A DNA stretch of 64,000 nucleotides, from the NCBI RefSeq assembly GCF_000143415.4, contig NW_003314264.1, positions 1,614,480 to 1,678,479 on the forward strand, in the 5' to 3' direction. Each line of letters begins with the position of its first letter. The stretch's first letter is position 1. Positions 1 through 10,002 of this stretch are shown piece after piece. The translations under genes were made by a program, and so were the position numbers. The notes under the pieces are model-generated. The model had not been told where the DNA came from, did not search any database, and was given only the letters and a program-made list of their open reading frames with translations. Source of the stretch: Selaginella moellendorffii. Taxonomy: Eukaryota > Streptophyta > Lycopodiopsida > Selaginellales > Selaginellaceae.

Positions 1-50
1 GCTTGAGCTCGGCGGGCAAGCATTGGGGCGGCGTGAGTGCCAGAGACCAT
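1..50 (-). CDS. Histidine-rich membrane protein, N-terminal fragment (copy 0, cut by window edge)
   Basis: Only the first 16 codons are inside the window. They match the N-termini of the three complete copies further right (start MVSG, then a LARRAQA-type basic stretch), so the window begins inside a fourth member of the tandem family. The sequence just upstream (higher coordinates) is the same as that upstream of the other copies, including a perfect splice-donor-like CAGGTAAG a few bases before the ATG. Confidence 0.75.
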   Translation of the reverse strand, partial: MVSGTHAAPMLARRAQ

Positions 51-51
51 G

Positions 52-871
52 GCTTACCTGACGAGAGCTTCGACAATAAAAAAATCCAAGCAAGAAAGAT
101 TATAACCTAACCCTTGACTTAGAAAAACTTTTGGCTTTGTGAAAAAAAAAAACGCACTAACATAACCTTAACCTAGTTAAAAACAATTTTAGGTAATTGA
201 TATAAAATTACAGTTAAAACCAGATAAAAATGCCATTAAAAACTATCATAGTGAGGGAAAATTCAAGCTTCCCTCAATAAACTCATAATAAAAAGATATA
301 TGTATGATCAAAATACATAAAATCAAGGAGTTAGGATGTCATCTGATATATTTATCTACCTCTAATTTACCTCTAGAAATGTGATATCTAAGAATAAAAA
401 ATTAAAAAAAAACAAGGGAAACACCAAGTTTTAAATATAAGTTTCAATGTGGCTTTTAACTTCAATGTAGAAGATCATATTGACTAGTGTATAACATCAA
501 TTCTCTAAGAACCAAAAATATAAAACATAACGAAAACTATATAATTTTAATGTATCTAGATTATTTAGATCTACAATCATTGCATTTATAAATCTTTTCA
601 AGATGTAGTCATTCACACAATATCCTTTATAAGAATTCTATCTTTATACTTATTCGGTTTAAGTACACTAGAGATAGTAAACTCGAGAGCTAGTGACGCT
701 GTGGATTGTCAGCAAGGGTGCCATCGGGCTTGAGCATGCCAAAGAGCCAAAACCTAGATGTGAACAGCGATTTAATCTCACAATCACGAAATGCTCTAGG
801 TACAAATATTTCAAAAAGAGAAAACAACTTTAATTTGATGGCAACTCCTTTTTAGGCTCAATCCTAATGTA
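52..871. other. Upstream flank of His-rich copy 0, with an AT-rich insertion
   Basis: Positions 52-152 and about 680-870 are repeated upstream of the other His-rich copies (23041-23320, 41704-41960, 48299-48597), so this is a conserved promoter or 5' region of the family. The roughly 530 bp in between are AT-rich and occur only here. I see no gene, LTR or clear inverted repeat in that insert. Confidence 0.6.
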
Positions 872-1113
872 GTGAACAAAACTTTTTTACTCGCTTTTCA
901 AACCTCTGGAAACTTGGCACTCATTGAATGCAAGTCATGGTGGAGACACAAGCCATCAGCGTGCACAAACTACTTCCTTTTGAAAAAAAGTGGGAAAAAG
1001 AAACACAAGATAAATGTCTATCCATTGCTGTTAACTGTGCAACATCCATCCATAGCTCCCTCAACACCAGTAAAATCGGTCAAAACAGGAATGAACCAAT
1101 AATCAAACATATT

Positions 1114-1186
1114 TGGAGATACTGGGTATTGATCCCGGTGCCTCTCGCATGCTAAGCGAGTGCTCTACCATCTGAGCTACATCCCC
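1114..1186 (-). tRNA. tRNA-Ala (AGC), copy 1
   Basis: A 73-nt cloverleaf read on the minus strand: acceptor GGGGATG/TATCTCC, D-stem GCTC/GAGC, anticodon stem CTCGC/GCGAG with loop TTAGCAT (anticodon AGC), T-loop ATCAATA, discriminator A. The G3-T70 wobble pair, the classic alanine identity element, is present. A-box TAGCTCAGATGG and B-box GATCAATAC fit the plant consensus. One T-stem pair (C50-A64) is mismatched, so function is likely but not certain. No T4 run lies directly downstream; the first is about 30 nt away. Confidence 0.85.
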
Positions 1187-2039
1187 TTAGCAAAGAAAGG
1201 GGAATGCTAATCTTTTCTCTTTACCATTCTAATACTCATCCTTGGAGATTCTGGCATCTTTTGTTGCATTTCAAGAGCCTTTTGAGTGATGAGCTTTGGA
1301 AAGACCACCATGTCCAGCAGGTTTCTATAGGCAAGCAGCTGCATCTGCAGGCAACCATAAAGAATGTTACTAATGTTTATAATAATAATACATAATATAG
1401 TAATAGTTTTCACAAGAGGAGGACGAAAAGAGAGTGTTATTCAAGAGGATGAGTAAAGCAATACAAATCAATTGGTTAAACACTAATATTATTTGGTATT
1501 TTGGTTTGCTAGTAAACATATTTAGCTACATAATTGTATAGCTAAAAGTTTTTTAAAATGAGTAACTTTTTTTTCTTACAAAATTTCAAAATTGGAAACG
1601 TCACCTTTACATTCTTTCAAAGTTTAAATGCATTTGCTTTTGGTGTCTCATAGCCTCTGAACAAACAAATAGAGATATTGGGCACGCTTGATCAATTCAA
1701 AGAAACTATATATTAAAAGCTTACTAGGTGATGGATTTTGATTCAAGGTGGCCTCTCTCCATTCCTTGTATTCTAAGCATGTTGTCCTACCTGGATCTTG
1801 TATAAAAACCAAACTAATGCCTTTAAAACTTGTAAGTTGTAACAAGGAAATCAATGCCTTCCTATTGACCTCAAAACTTAATGTACTTCTAAGCATGTCT
1901 GCTAATAAAGAGAGCCAGCTCAACAAAAGAAGTCATTGAGAAAATTTTAAAAATATTTTGGTACGCTAAAGAATATTTTCGTAATGTTTTAGTGGCAAAC
2001 ATGTATTTTAAACAAAATAGTAATTTAAATAATATCTAG
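1187..2039. other. AT-rich spacer of unit 1
   Basis: No gene recognised. The stretch is repeated at about 23645-24473 (unit 2) and, more diverged, at 42240-43030 (unit 3). The minus-strand stretch near 1775-1926 is open in units 1 and 2 and ends near a GTAGGA donor-like site, but its product matches nothing I recognise. Confidence 0.6.
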
Positions 2040-2043
2040 ATCT

Positions 2044-2185
2044 TGTGAGGTCCAAGTGTACGACTACAATGCCGTATACTAATATTAGTGTAATGGGACC
2101 ACTCGCTCCTATATATAAATTAGGGTTTTTGGGTTAATTAATATGCATATTTTCTATATCCCTTTCCATATTCCACACATTCACA
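2044..2185 (+). repeat. 5' LTR of old Gypsy (unit 1)
   Basis: 142 bp, TGTGAG to TCACA, with a TATATAA-like box. It is clearly homologous to the 174-bp LTRs of the intact copy but shortened by an internal deletion in the region upstream of the TATA box. Confidence 0.9.
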
Positions 2186-2186
2186 T

Positions 2187-2197
2187 TGGTGGAGATA
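2187..2197 (+). other. Primer binding site complementary to tRNA-Ala 3' end
   Basis: TGGTGGAGATA begins one base after the 5' LTR. It is the exact complement of the last 8 bases of the tRNA-Ala encoded at 1114-1186 plus the added CCA. Confidence 0.75.
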
Positions 2198-2405
2198 TAA
2201 GGCACTTTTAATTATTTTTGAAAAGTGCTTGAATTTGGGATTTTGGTCTAAATGTAACTTTTACATTATCCAAATCTAGCTTTTTTCATTTCCTTTCTTT
2301 TGTTTTTTCTTTTCAAGATTTAGTTTTTTGCATTGTCTAGATCTCCCTTTCCTTTTAGCCTTTTTTCATCTCTCTTCTTTTTCTCTTTTCTTTTCATTCA
2401 TCTTG

Positions 2406-2773
2406 ATGGCAGATCAGCAATCTCTTCCTCCTTTGACTCTAGAGTAGCAATTGGTACAATTGCTTGATGCTATGTGATTGTAATTGAACAACCAAACTTA
2501 TAGCACGTAGTACAACTCCTCCTGTTCTTGGTGCCAATCCTTGCATTTAGCCGGAGTTCTTTCACGGGAATCCTAGGGATGATGTGTACTATTGATTTGA
2601 TCACTTCACGGTGATTGCCATATATCATTCTTGGGATAATGCTTCACGTTTGCGTGAGTTTCCCACATATCTTCAAGGGACGGCATTAGAATGGTACAAT
2701 GGTTTAAGCACAGCCACTTGTAGGGATTGGAGTGTTCTTTTGGACGTCTTTAAACATGGATTTGGACATGTTG
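2406..2773 (+). pseudogene. gag remnant of old Gypsy (unit 1)
   Basis: Homologous to the start of the intact gag at 9070. The ATG is kept but a TAG stop follows within about 15 codons (at the CAG of the intact copy). The longest open piece starts at 2611. Homology stops at about 2773, where a reverse-oriented Gypsy remnant begins. Confidence 0.8.
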
Positions 2774-2774
2774 A

Positions 2775-2892
2775 CATAACACATTTCCGCAAGTCCCAAA
2801 TGACTTACCCAATCGGTCTGGTCTCTCAAGATATAGCATCGCAAATAATCCTCCAGTTGCCTATTTACCCTTTCCGTTTGTCCGTCTGTCAA
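2775..2892 (-). pseudogene. Integrase C-terminal remnant
   Basis: The translation contains TDGQTERVNRQLEDYLRC, the conserved stretch that follows the catalytic glutamate region of Gypsy integrases. The zinc finger and the two aspartate-containing core motifs are missing between this piece and the RNase H end at about 3000, so the core was deleted. Confidence 0.75.
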
Positions 2893-2999
2893 GAAATGTT
2901 AGTGCCATCAAACTTGACTTACATCCTCATTTGCTTGTAATAAATGAGTCTGTTGCGTTCTGCATAGCCCGTTTTCTCTTCCGTTGGCAGCTCACCTCT

Positions 3000-3614
3000 C
3001 TAATGAGCTTCCCGTGCCTCTAGATTCCTCAGCAACACTTCTTGTGCTAGACCATCGTTCTCATATGCTGTCCGTACATCATCCCAAAAGGTTGCTGTCG
3101 CACTGGATATCACTAACTTCAAGCTTGCTTTTCGACTTAGCGCATCTGCCACAATGTTGCTCTTCCCAGGCTTGTACAAAATCTCGCAATCAAACTCAAC
3201 CAAAGCATTGGCCCACTGACCCTATTTCCCTCTCAGGTCGTGCTGTGTCAAGAAGTGTTTTGTTGCCACATTGTCCGTGTAAACCTTGAAGTGTCTCTCA
3301 AGGTAGTGTTGCCACTCCTTAAGCGCCTTGACCACCACAAACAATTCCTTCTCATGGGCAGGCCACTTTCGTTGAGCTTTGTCCAACTTCTTCGAGAAGA
3401 ACGCTACTGGATGGTTGTTTTGCTTTAAAACTGCGCCTAACACAAAATCTGAAGCATTCATTTCTACCTCAAAGTCCTTACCAAAGTTTGGTAATGCCAA
3501 CATGGGAGCTTTCTTCAACTTCCCTTTGAGGTGGATAAATGCCACCTCGCATTCTGCTGTCCATACTATCTTCCCTTTTCCTGTTTGGTCCGTTAAGGTC
3601 AGGGTTACTCTCAA
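3000..3614 (-). pseudogene. RNase H region of decayed Gypsy
   Basis: Minus-strand frames carry NASDFVLGAVLKQ (RNase H Asp region), HEKELFVVVKALKEWQHYL and, after a break, YKPGKSNIVADALSRK, the typical end of Gypsy RNase H. The pieces are separated by a stop and a frame change near 3215. Confidence 0.85.
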
Positions 3615-3701
3615 ATAGTGTTTGATAAACTTTCAATAGTAGTTGTATAGCCCCAAGAATGCCCTTAACTCATTCGATGGTCGCTCCTAATCCTAGATTG
3701 C

Positions 3702-4283
3702 TTAGACCTTCTCAGGGTCCACCTTGAGCCCGTCTTTGCCCACCACATGCCCAAAAAACTTTACTTGTTGTTGAGCAAAGTCACATTTGCTCTGTTTAGC
3801 ATACAGCTGGTGTTCCCTTAGTTTCTCAAACACCTTCGTCAAGTGTTCAGTATGCTCCTTTAGCGTTTCGCTATAGATTAGGATGTCGTCAATATAGATG
3901 ATGACAAAGTGATCTAGATAGGGTACAAAGATGTGGTTCATCAACGCCAAAAACGTTACCGGTGCATTGCATAGCCTGAAGGGCATCACCAGAAACTCAA
4001 AGCTCCCATACCTTGTTTGACAGGTTGTCTTCTCAACATCTTCCTCTGCTACCCTGATCTAGTAGTATCCTGACTTTAGGTCAATCCTCGAGAAGTATTT
4101 TGCCTTTCCTAACCTATCGAACAGGTCCTCAATCCTTAGCAAAGGGTACTTGTTCTTCTTGGTATACTTGTTGAGCAACCGGTAGTCTATGCACATGCGC
4201 ATAGATCCATCTTTCTTTTTCACAAATAACACTAGCGCCCCATACGACGACTTGCTCAAGCTAATATACCCTTTGTCCACCAA
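3702..4283 (-). pseudogene. Reverse transcriptase of decayed Gypsy
   Basis: Shows RT motifs in order: [28 protein letters not shown], a stop-interrupted middle, then YIDDILIYS (the YxDD catalytic box) and the GHVVGKDG stretch. It is broken between about 3990 and 4058. Confidence 0.88.
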
Positions 4284-4436
4284 CTCCTATAGTTGGCATT
4301 TGAGCTCTTCGAGTTCCTTTTCATTCAAACGATAGGGTGGATGAACCACCGCCTCAGCACCCTCGACCAGCTCAATTTTATGTTCTATCAGTCGTGCGGG
4401 GGGCAACCCTACCGATAGCTCCTCTAGCATGGTATC

Positions 4437-6258
4437 CTAGAATTGGTCCAACACCCGCTGGATCATTAAAGGTACTTCTTCCATTCCTGTCTTTTTGTCA
4501 TTTTTCACTGAGAGTAAGGATAGAAATGCTGCCTTGGTTCCTTTAGTGAGTTGTCCTCTCGTGAACATTAGGTTTAAGCAGGAATCTTTGGCCTTGCATT
4601 GCCTTACCTTTAGATCCTGGTCCTCCACCTTAGATCTCCTTCCTTGGGCATTCACTAGTACCACAAGGTTCCTACCTTGTCCATGCAGGGCTACCACAAA
4701 CCGATTGAACCAATCCATCCCGAAGATCACATTAAATCCTGCCATGTCCAACACGGTGAAATCCATATTTACTTTCCATGTCCCTATTTTAACTCTCGTT
4801 TGTCAAAGTACCTCATTGGTGCTTTAGCTACCTTGAACAAACTCTATAGTCCTTGATTCGCCCAGCCGCTGCATTGTTAGTCTGGCTTGCCGGACTATGT
4901 CTGCAGCCACAAAATTATCCGAAGCACCCGTGTCAATAAGGATTTTAACAAAGCTACCTTCAATCTTCCCTCGAAGGGCTAGTAGACATCGCAAACGACT
5001 CTCTACCAAAGTTGCTCGTGTAATGAGTAACTTTGAGCTAGGGACTGGATCATATACCTCAATTTGGATTTCACTCGACTTAATGGCCATATTGGCTTTG
5101 GCTTTTTTCGGGTAGGGACATTCTCTCGAAAAGTGTCCCGCTTCACCACAGGTGTAGCATATGTTATTTCCCACATTGCTAAACAACTTGACCTTCTTAT
5201 CCGTGGGTTTGTCTCTTTTTTCTTGACTCCCCCACGTACTCGCTCGCTGGCCACCGGATCTGCCTTTCCGGAACCCCAAGGACTCATTCTTAGAGAAACT
5301 CTTCTTGAATTTCCCTTTGATATATGTTCCCCTTGGTTTGGCCCCTTTGCTAAACGTGGACCCTGACACCGTCATGTTCCCCTTTCGCAGGTTATCGTTG
5401 AAATGCACCTTGATAGCTGCATCCAACGCTTCTTTGTAATTAGTCGGGTTCCAACGCATTAACCTCGCCGCAAGCCCAGGTTTGCAAGCCTGATATGAAG
5501 GTATGGAAAACATCCATATCACCCATATCTGTGACTAGTATCCTCTTTGCTATAAATCCATTCACATACTCTTGAATGGTTCCGGTCTGCTTCAACCTAC
5601 TCAGCCCATCCCTTAAGTGCAGAGAAGCATTCAGAGGAACGTATGTTGCGCGGATCCTTGCCTTCATCATTTCCCAAGTGGCCATCGGTCCTTCGTTGGC
5701 CTCCATCGTTCTCCACCAAGACTTGGCATTATCTGCCAAGTATGGTTTTGCACATGGGACCTTCTCCGAGCTCGGTAACCGCAACGCTCGGAAGTAGTCC
5801 TCTATATCGTAAAACCAATCCTCCACCACCTTATAGTCGTTCACTCCTTTGAAGACCGGTGGGGGCTTTGGTTTGTACTTGGGAACTGCCTAAGGGACTG
5901 ATTCCACTTCGGTCTGTTCAACCTTGTATGGTTTTGCCTCAATCCCTATTGAAGGGTCTGCACCTTCTGCGCTACCAGCATCCGCAGTCTTTTGCTTTTT
6001 CTTCCGCTTCTCGTCATGCTTTAGCTTGCACACGAGAGTCTCCAACAGGGCATTGGTCTATGCCAATTGTCCTTCTAGAACGTCCAATCAAGCCTTAGAC
6101 GATTGAACCTCGCCATCGAACTCCTGTTTGGAAGTTTCCTCACTGGAGTCCTCCTCATGCAAGGATTCCTCATCCATAGCCTTTTGTTCGACTGGAGGCT
6201 CCAGCTCTGGTGGAGGTTTTATCTCCGCCTTGGTTCGTTTCTGCTCTGCCTTTGCCAT
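4437..6258 (-). pseudogene. gag-protease region of decayed Gypsy
   Basis: An ATG at 6258 lies 45 nt after the primer site. A retrotransposon-gag domain (SWWRTMEAN region) lies at 5440-5844. A CCHC knuckle of form CYTCGEAGHFSREC and an aspartic protease motif ILIDTGASDNFV follow in 4824-5522, and a conserved FGMDWF stretch in 4437-4766. Frameshifts and stops separate the blocks. Confidence 0.85.
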
Positions 6259-6302
6259 CTCCCAGCAATCCGCCTCTATCCTTTGCTAGAATTGAGGAAA
6301 AG

Positions 6303-6314
6303 GCTCCAATACCA
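6303..6314 (-). other. Primer binding site, initiator-Met type (mutated)
   Basis: Reads TGGTATTGGAGC on the minus strand, two bases off the standard initiator-Met primer site TGGTATCAGAGC, three bases after the LTR end. Confidence 0.7.
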
Positions 6315-6317
6315 AAT

Positions 6318-6736
6318 TGTAAGCCACAAAATTTTCCTTTCCAATTTGCCAGCTTACCTCGTCTATCCGACTGACACTGCCTTGGCTTTTGCTAAATTTC
6401 TTCGCGAAGGTTCCCGCTTATTGTACCAGCTCCTACTTGGTCCTACTTGGTTTCAACTACTCACTACATGAGCAACAAAGTGTTAGCCATCCATCCACGG
6501 ATTCCCAAATCTCTCCCAATCCCCCTCCTCGGGTTAGAATGGACTTAAGGTTCGGCTATACTCCCCGCAGGCATAAGTAGCCAAGCACACCAAGCTTCCA
6601 GGTTCTTAACATCCCTTGGTACAACAAGATCTGATCATGGGACCCTCTAAATCCCAAGCCTTAGGTGCAACACTTGCTTCGGGACGCCGGGGCGAAACAC
6701 CGTGGCCTAACCCCCCGGTTTGGGTTTTTTAAACTT

Positions 6737-6767
<31 letters not shown>

Positions 6768-7272
6768 CACTTCTATCCCAAAGGGAAGGCCCAAGCCCCT
6801 AGGAAGGGCGAGGACCAATGAGCCACAAGGTACTCAAGTGGGGCACCACTCCACATGAGCCAGGAGCACTGCAATTGGTTTCCCTTTCGGGAGTGGGAGC
6901 TATTCTTGAGCACTTCCTTGGGTGGCCCCTCCGGCACCACCCAAGTCCATGCTCACTCCCACCCAAGGCCCCTCGGCCCCAATCTCAACCTCAAGTCAGT
7001 TTGGAAGCACCACTGGAGAGTTCCTTCAAGACTGGTTCCTAGACCTCACTATCCCTACTATACTTTTGGAACCCCCTGTAGCCTCCCCCCCCTACGCTTT
7101 GGGCTTTCACCCTTTGACCTGTATTAGTACTCGAACTCGGTCTTGAACTCGATCTCAGACCCGACTTCGGACTCGGTCTCGGACCCGATTCGGATCTCGG
7201 ACTCTGTCTCGAACTCGGTCTCAAACTCGGTCTTGAACTCAGTCTCTGATTCGGCCTCGGAATTGATCTCGG
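6318..7272 (-). repeat. 5' LTR fragment of the decayed Gypsy
   Basis: On the minus strand it ends in GGCTTACA next to the primer site. The right-hand part (about 7055-7265) is related to the LTR of the element at 26088-33858, sharing a CTATACTTTTGGA block, a CGCTTTGGGCTTTCACCCT block and a run of CTCGGACTC-like words. The other end is lost at the junction with the old Gypsy. Confidence 0.75.
6739..6778. repeat. Poly-C run of 40 bases
   Basis: An uninterrupted homopolymer of 40 C inside the LTR fragment. Such runs are prone to copy-number error in sequencing and can form four-stranded structures. Confidence 0.95.
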
Positions 7273-7274
7273 AT

Positions 7275-8318
7275 ATGTACCCTCTTCCTCACATTGCTGA
7301 TATCTTGAATTGTCTCGGGTGAAGTCGTTGGTTCACCAAGCTAGATCTTGCTTTTGGTTATTGACAAGTATTAATGGCCAAAGAAGATATTCCTAAGACT
7401 GCTTTTTGTACACTATTTGGTTTGTATGAGTTCTTGGTGATGCCATTTGGTTTGAACAATGCTACTGCAACTTTTCAGTGGATGATGGATGAGGTTCTTT
7501 ATGATATTGCTGACTTCATTAATGATGTTTTGATCCACTCGGAGGGGATGTAGGAGGAGCATATTTATAATGTTTGTAAAGTGTTGGATCAACTACGGGA
7601 AATCATTGGTTTAAAGCTGAAGCGGTCCAAGTGCGTGTTTGGGTTCAAGGACATGACTTATCTTGGGTATTGTATTTCTCGTGAGGGTTTGCAAGTTGAT
7701 CCTAACAAACTTATGGCTATTCTAAAGTTCCCTACTCCAAAGTGTGTGAATGATATGTAGCATTTTTTGGGCAAGGTGCAGTATTCTGGTCGTTTTGTGG
7801 ATCATCTTTTTGATCGCATTGCACCATTGCAAGTGTTGTTGAACTCATCAACGTCATCTTCCATCTGGTCTCCGGATTGTGAGCGACCGTTCGTGGATCT
7901 CAAAGAGTTATTGACAACTCCTTCGGTTTTGACATATCTTGACTATACTCAACATTTTATTTTACACGTGGATGTTTTTAATATTGGTCTTGGAAGTGTG
8001 TTGATGCAAGAGAGCCTAATTATGCCTAGTAAGTGCCATCCCATTGCATATATAAGCCATACATTACAATTAGCAGAGGTGAATTACTCCATGATAGAGA
8101 AGGAGTGTTTAATAGCAGTTTGGGGTTTTAAAAAACTTCATGCATATCTACATGGTCTCCAGATTCTAAAGGTGATCATGCTGTTATTACTTCATTATTG
8201 AAGTGAAAGAACTTGGTTGGTTGTATTGCTCAATGGGGTTTGAAGCTTTAAATATATGATTTTGATGTTGTTTATCACCCAAGGAGTTTTATGGCTAATG
8301 CTGATGCCTTTTCTCAAG
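7275..8318 (+). pseudogene. RT and RNase H remnant of old Gypsy (unit 1)
   Basis: Homologous to 10900-11960 of the intact copy, with stops (TGA and TAG) in the RT palm. The catalytic region here encodes FIND where the intact copy has FIDD. A longer open stretch at 7767-8201 covers the RNase H domain. Confidence 0.85.
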
Positions 8319-8453
8319 ATTCATACAAAAGGATAAAAAACAGTTAATACCACCTACAAATCCACCAATGCTTCCTCCTGATGTTCCTTTAGATCCTGGC
8401 CCATCTACAAAAGAACTCTAATGGTCTTCCATTATTCTAAGAGAAGGGGATGA

Positions 8454-8606
8454 TGTGAGGTCCAAATGTACGGTTATGATGCCATATATAGTGGGATTTT
8501 AGCAGCCATCGGATTGGTTTCAATTTAGACCACTCACTTCTGTATATAAATTAGGGTTTTTGGGCTAATTAATATACATATTTTTTGTATTTTCCATACA
8601 CTCACA
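8454..8606 (+). repeat. 3' LTR of old Gypsy (unit 1)
   Basis: 153 bp, preceded by the polypurine tract GAGAAGGGGATGA and followed by the ATCT duplication. Confidence 0.9.
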
Positions 8607-8661
8607 ATCTAAAATTTTAGAGGTTTTTATTTCTGACCTAATTTAAATAATAAATTCACTA

Positions 8662-8835
8662 TGTGAGGGCCAAGTGTACGGCTACGATACCGTATACTAA
8701 TATTAGCGTAGTGGATTTTGGTAGCCGTCGGATTGGTTTCAATCCGGACCACTCGCTCCTGTATATAAGCTAGGGTTTTTGGGCTAATTGATATGCACAT
8801 TTCTGTATTCCCTTTCCATATTCCATGCACTCACA
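8662..8835 (+). repeat. 5' LTR of intact Gypsy
   Basis: 174 bp, TGTGAG to CTCACA (6-bp terminal inverted repeats). TATATAA at 8762-8768 is the likely promoter TATA box. Confidence 0.95.
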
Positions 8836-8836
8836 T

Positions 8837-8847
8837 TGGTGGAGGTG
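8837..8847 (+). other. Primer binding site (tRNA-Ala type with G-U pairs)
   Basis: TGGTGGAGGTG follows the LTR by one base. It pairs with the tRNA-Ala 3' end over 11 positions if two G-U wobbles are allowed. The older copy has the exact complement. Confidence 0.6.
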
Positions 8848-9069
8848 ATGGGCACCTTTGATTGTCCCTGGGGAGTGCTTGGATTTGGAGATTTTGGTTT
8901 AGATCTAGCTTTTCCATTGTCTAGATCTAGCTTTTTCCATTTCCTTTCTTTTGTTCTTTCCTTTCAGGATTTTGGTTTAGATCTAGCTTTTTGCATTGTC
9001 TAGATCTACCATTTCTTTCCAGCTTTTTGTCATTTCTCTTCTTTTGCTCTTTCTTTCTCATTCATTTTC

Positions 9070-10002
9070 ATGGCCGATCCGCAATCTCCTCCTTTGACTC
9101 TAGAGCAGCAGTTGGTTCAATTGCTTGATGCTATGCGCCTGCAATTGAACAACCAAACTCAGTTGATGGCGGCGTTCACGGCACATGGTACAACTCCTCC
9201 TGCTTTTGGTGCCAATCCTCGCGTTCGGCCGGAGTTCTTTCGTGGGAATCCTGGGGATGATGTGTACCATTGGTTCGATCACTTCACGGTGATTGCCACA
9301 TATAATTCTTGGGATGATGCTCGACGTTTGCGGGAGTTCCCCACATGTCTTCAAGGGACGGCATTGCAGTGGTACAATGGATTGAGCGCAGCTACTCGTG
9401 GCGATTGGAGTGTTCTTCCGGACGTCTTCAAACGCGCCTTTGGACACGCCGACGATTGTGATGATGCCTTCCAACAATTGCATCGTCTTCGCCAAGGGCT
9501 ATCTGAGTCGGTGATGCAATTTGGCGTTCGTTTCCGAAGTCTTTTGCTTCGTGTGGAGCCAAATATGTTGGAGCGGATCAAGCTAGGAATGCTGTGGCCA
9601 ACACTTCGTCAAGATCTTGTCGGACTTGTGCATGCACTTGCTCCTGCCACTCTTGACGATGCTCTTCGCTTGGCACAACGTTATGAGACGTCGCCTCTTC
9701 CACTTCTTGCTACACGTCCTTCAGCTCCACTTCCTATGAGTGATGGTCCTGTTCCCATGGAGGTTGATGCTGCTGCTACTCGAGTCCAAGGACAAGGGCG
9801 AGGACGTGGTCGTGGCCGTGACATTCGTTGCTGGGCGTGTGATGAAGTTGGTCATACTTATCGGCGTTGTCGGCGCTTTCCAGATTGGCGACCTCCATTT
9901 CCTGGGTGGAGACCTTGGCGTCAGCAACGTCCCGTTGGTGCTGCTGCGGTGGAAGGTTTGGATACCGAGGTGCATTTGGGAAACGAGGAGTCGCGCGAGT
10001 AA
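9070..10002 (+). CDS. gag: Gag polyprotein of intact Gypsy
   Basis: A 310-residue Gag, the particle-forming structural protein. The N-terminal two thirds hold the capsid-like retrotransposon-gag domain (GNPGDDVYHWFDHF, LREFPTCLQGTALQWYNG). A basic arginine-glycine tract at about residues 241-251 is followed by one CCHC zinc knuckle (CWACDEVGHTYRRC) for RNA binding. The start is the first ATG after the 5' leader and is conserved as ATG in all related copies in the window. The last 46 codons overlap pol in the -1 frame. A slippery heptamer at 9978-9984 lies 16 nt before the stop, so most ribosomes should end here and some should continue into pol. Confidence 0.95.
   Translation: MADPQSPPLTLEQQLVQLLDAMRLQLNNQTQLMAAFTAHGTTPPAFGANPRVRPEFFRGNPGDDVYHWFDHFTVIATYNSWDDARRLREFPTCLQGTALQWYNGLSAATRGDWSVLPDVFKRAFGHADDCDDAFQQLHRLRQGLSESVMQFGVRFRSLLLRVEPNMLERIKLGMLWPTLRQDLVGLVHALAPATLDDALRLAQRYETSPLPLLATRPSAPLPMSDGPVPMEVDAAATRVQGQGRGRGRGRDIRCWACDEVGHTYRRCRRFPDWRPPFPGWRPWRQQRPVGAAAVEGLDTEVHLGNEESRE

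Larger units (their letters stand above)
2774..7272 (-). mobile_element. Truncated, decayed Ty3/Gypsy with initiator-Met-like primer site
   Basis: Minus-strand order is LTR fragment (7272-6318), primer site (6314-6303), gag start (6258), CCHC knuckle, protease, RT, RNase H, then only the end of the integrase, running into the flanking old Gypsy at about 2774. There is no 3' LTR and no integrase core. Frames are broken by scattered stops. The LTR start (TGTAAGCC) and the ATT spacer plus TGGTAT primer site resemble those of the non-coding element at 26088-33858, suggesting that the two belong to one autonomous/non-autonomous group. Confidence 0.85.
2040..8610 (+). mobile_element. Old degenerate Ty3/Gypsy element, unit 1 copy, carrying an inserted second Gypsy
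   Basis: LTRs at 2044-2185 and 8454-8606 begin TGTGAG and end TCACA, and are flanked by the 4-bp duplication ATCT (2040-2043, 8607-8610). A decayed gag lies at 2406-2773 and pol pieces at about 7275-8318. Everything between gag and RT is replaced by a reverse-oriented Gypsy remnant. About 1.4 kb covering the end of RNase H and the integrase, still present in unit 2, is deleted at about 8318. Many in-frame stops. The same insertion with the same TSD occurs in unit 2, so it predates the unit 1/2 duplication. Confidence 0.9.

Noticed and set aside
872-1155. Overlapping plus-strand ORFs beside tRNA-Ala copy 1 (also 23327-23613)
   Set aside because: They run into the tRNA gene, are short, and are not kept in unit 3.
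1648-1926. Minus-strand ORF in the spacer of unit 1 (also 24170-24361)
   Set aside because: Open in two nearly identical copies only, no recognisable domain, and truncated differently in the two; duplication alone explains the similarity.
9867-9983. Upstream part of the open pol frame as an independent start of Pol
   Set aside because: It overlaps the gag zinc knuckle, encodes nothing conserved, and entry by frameshift at 9978-9984 explains the arrangement.
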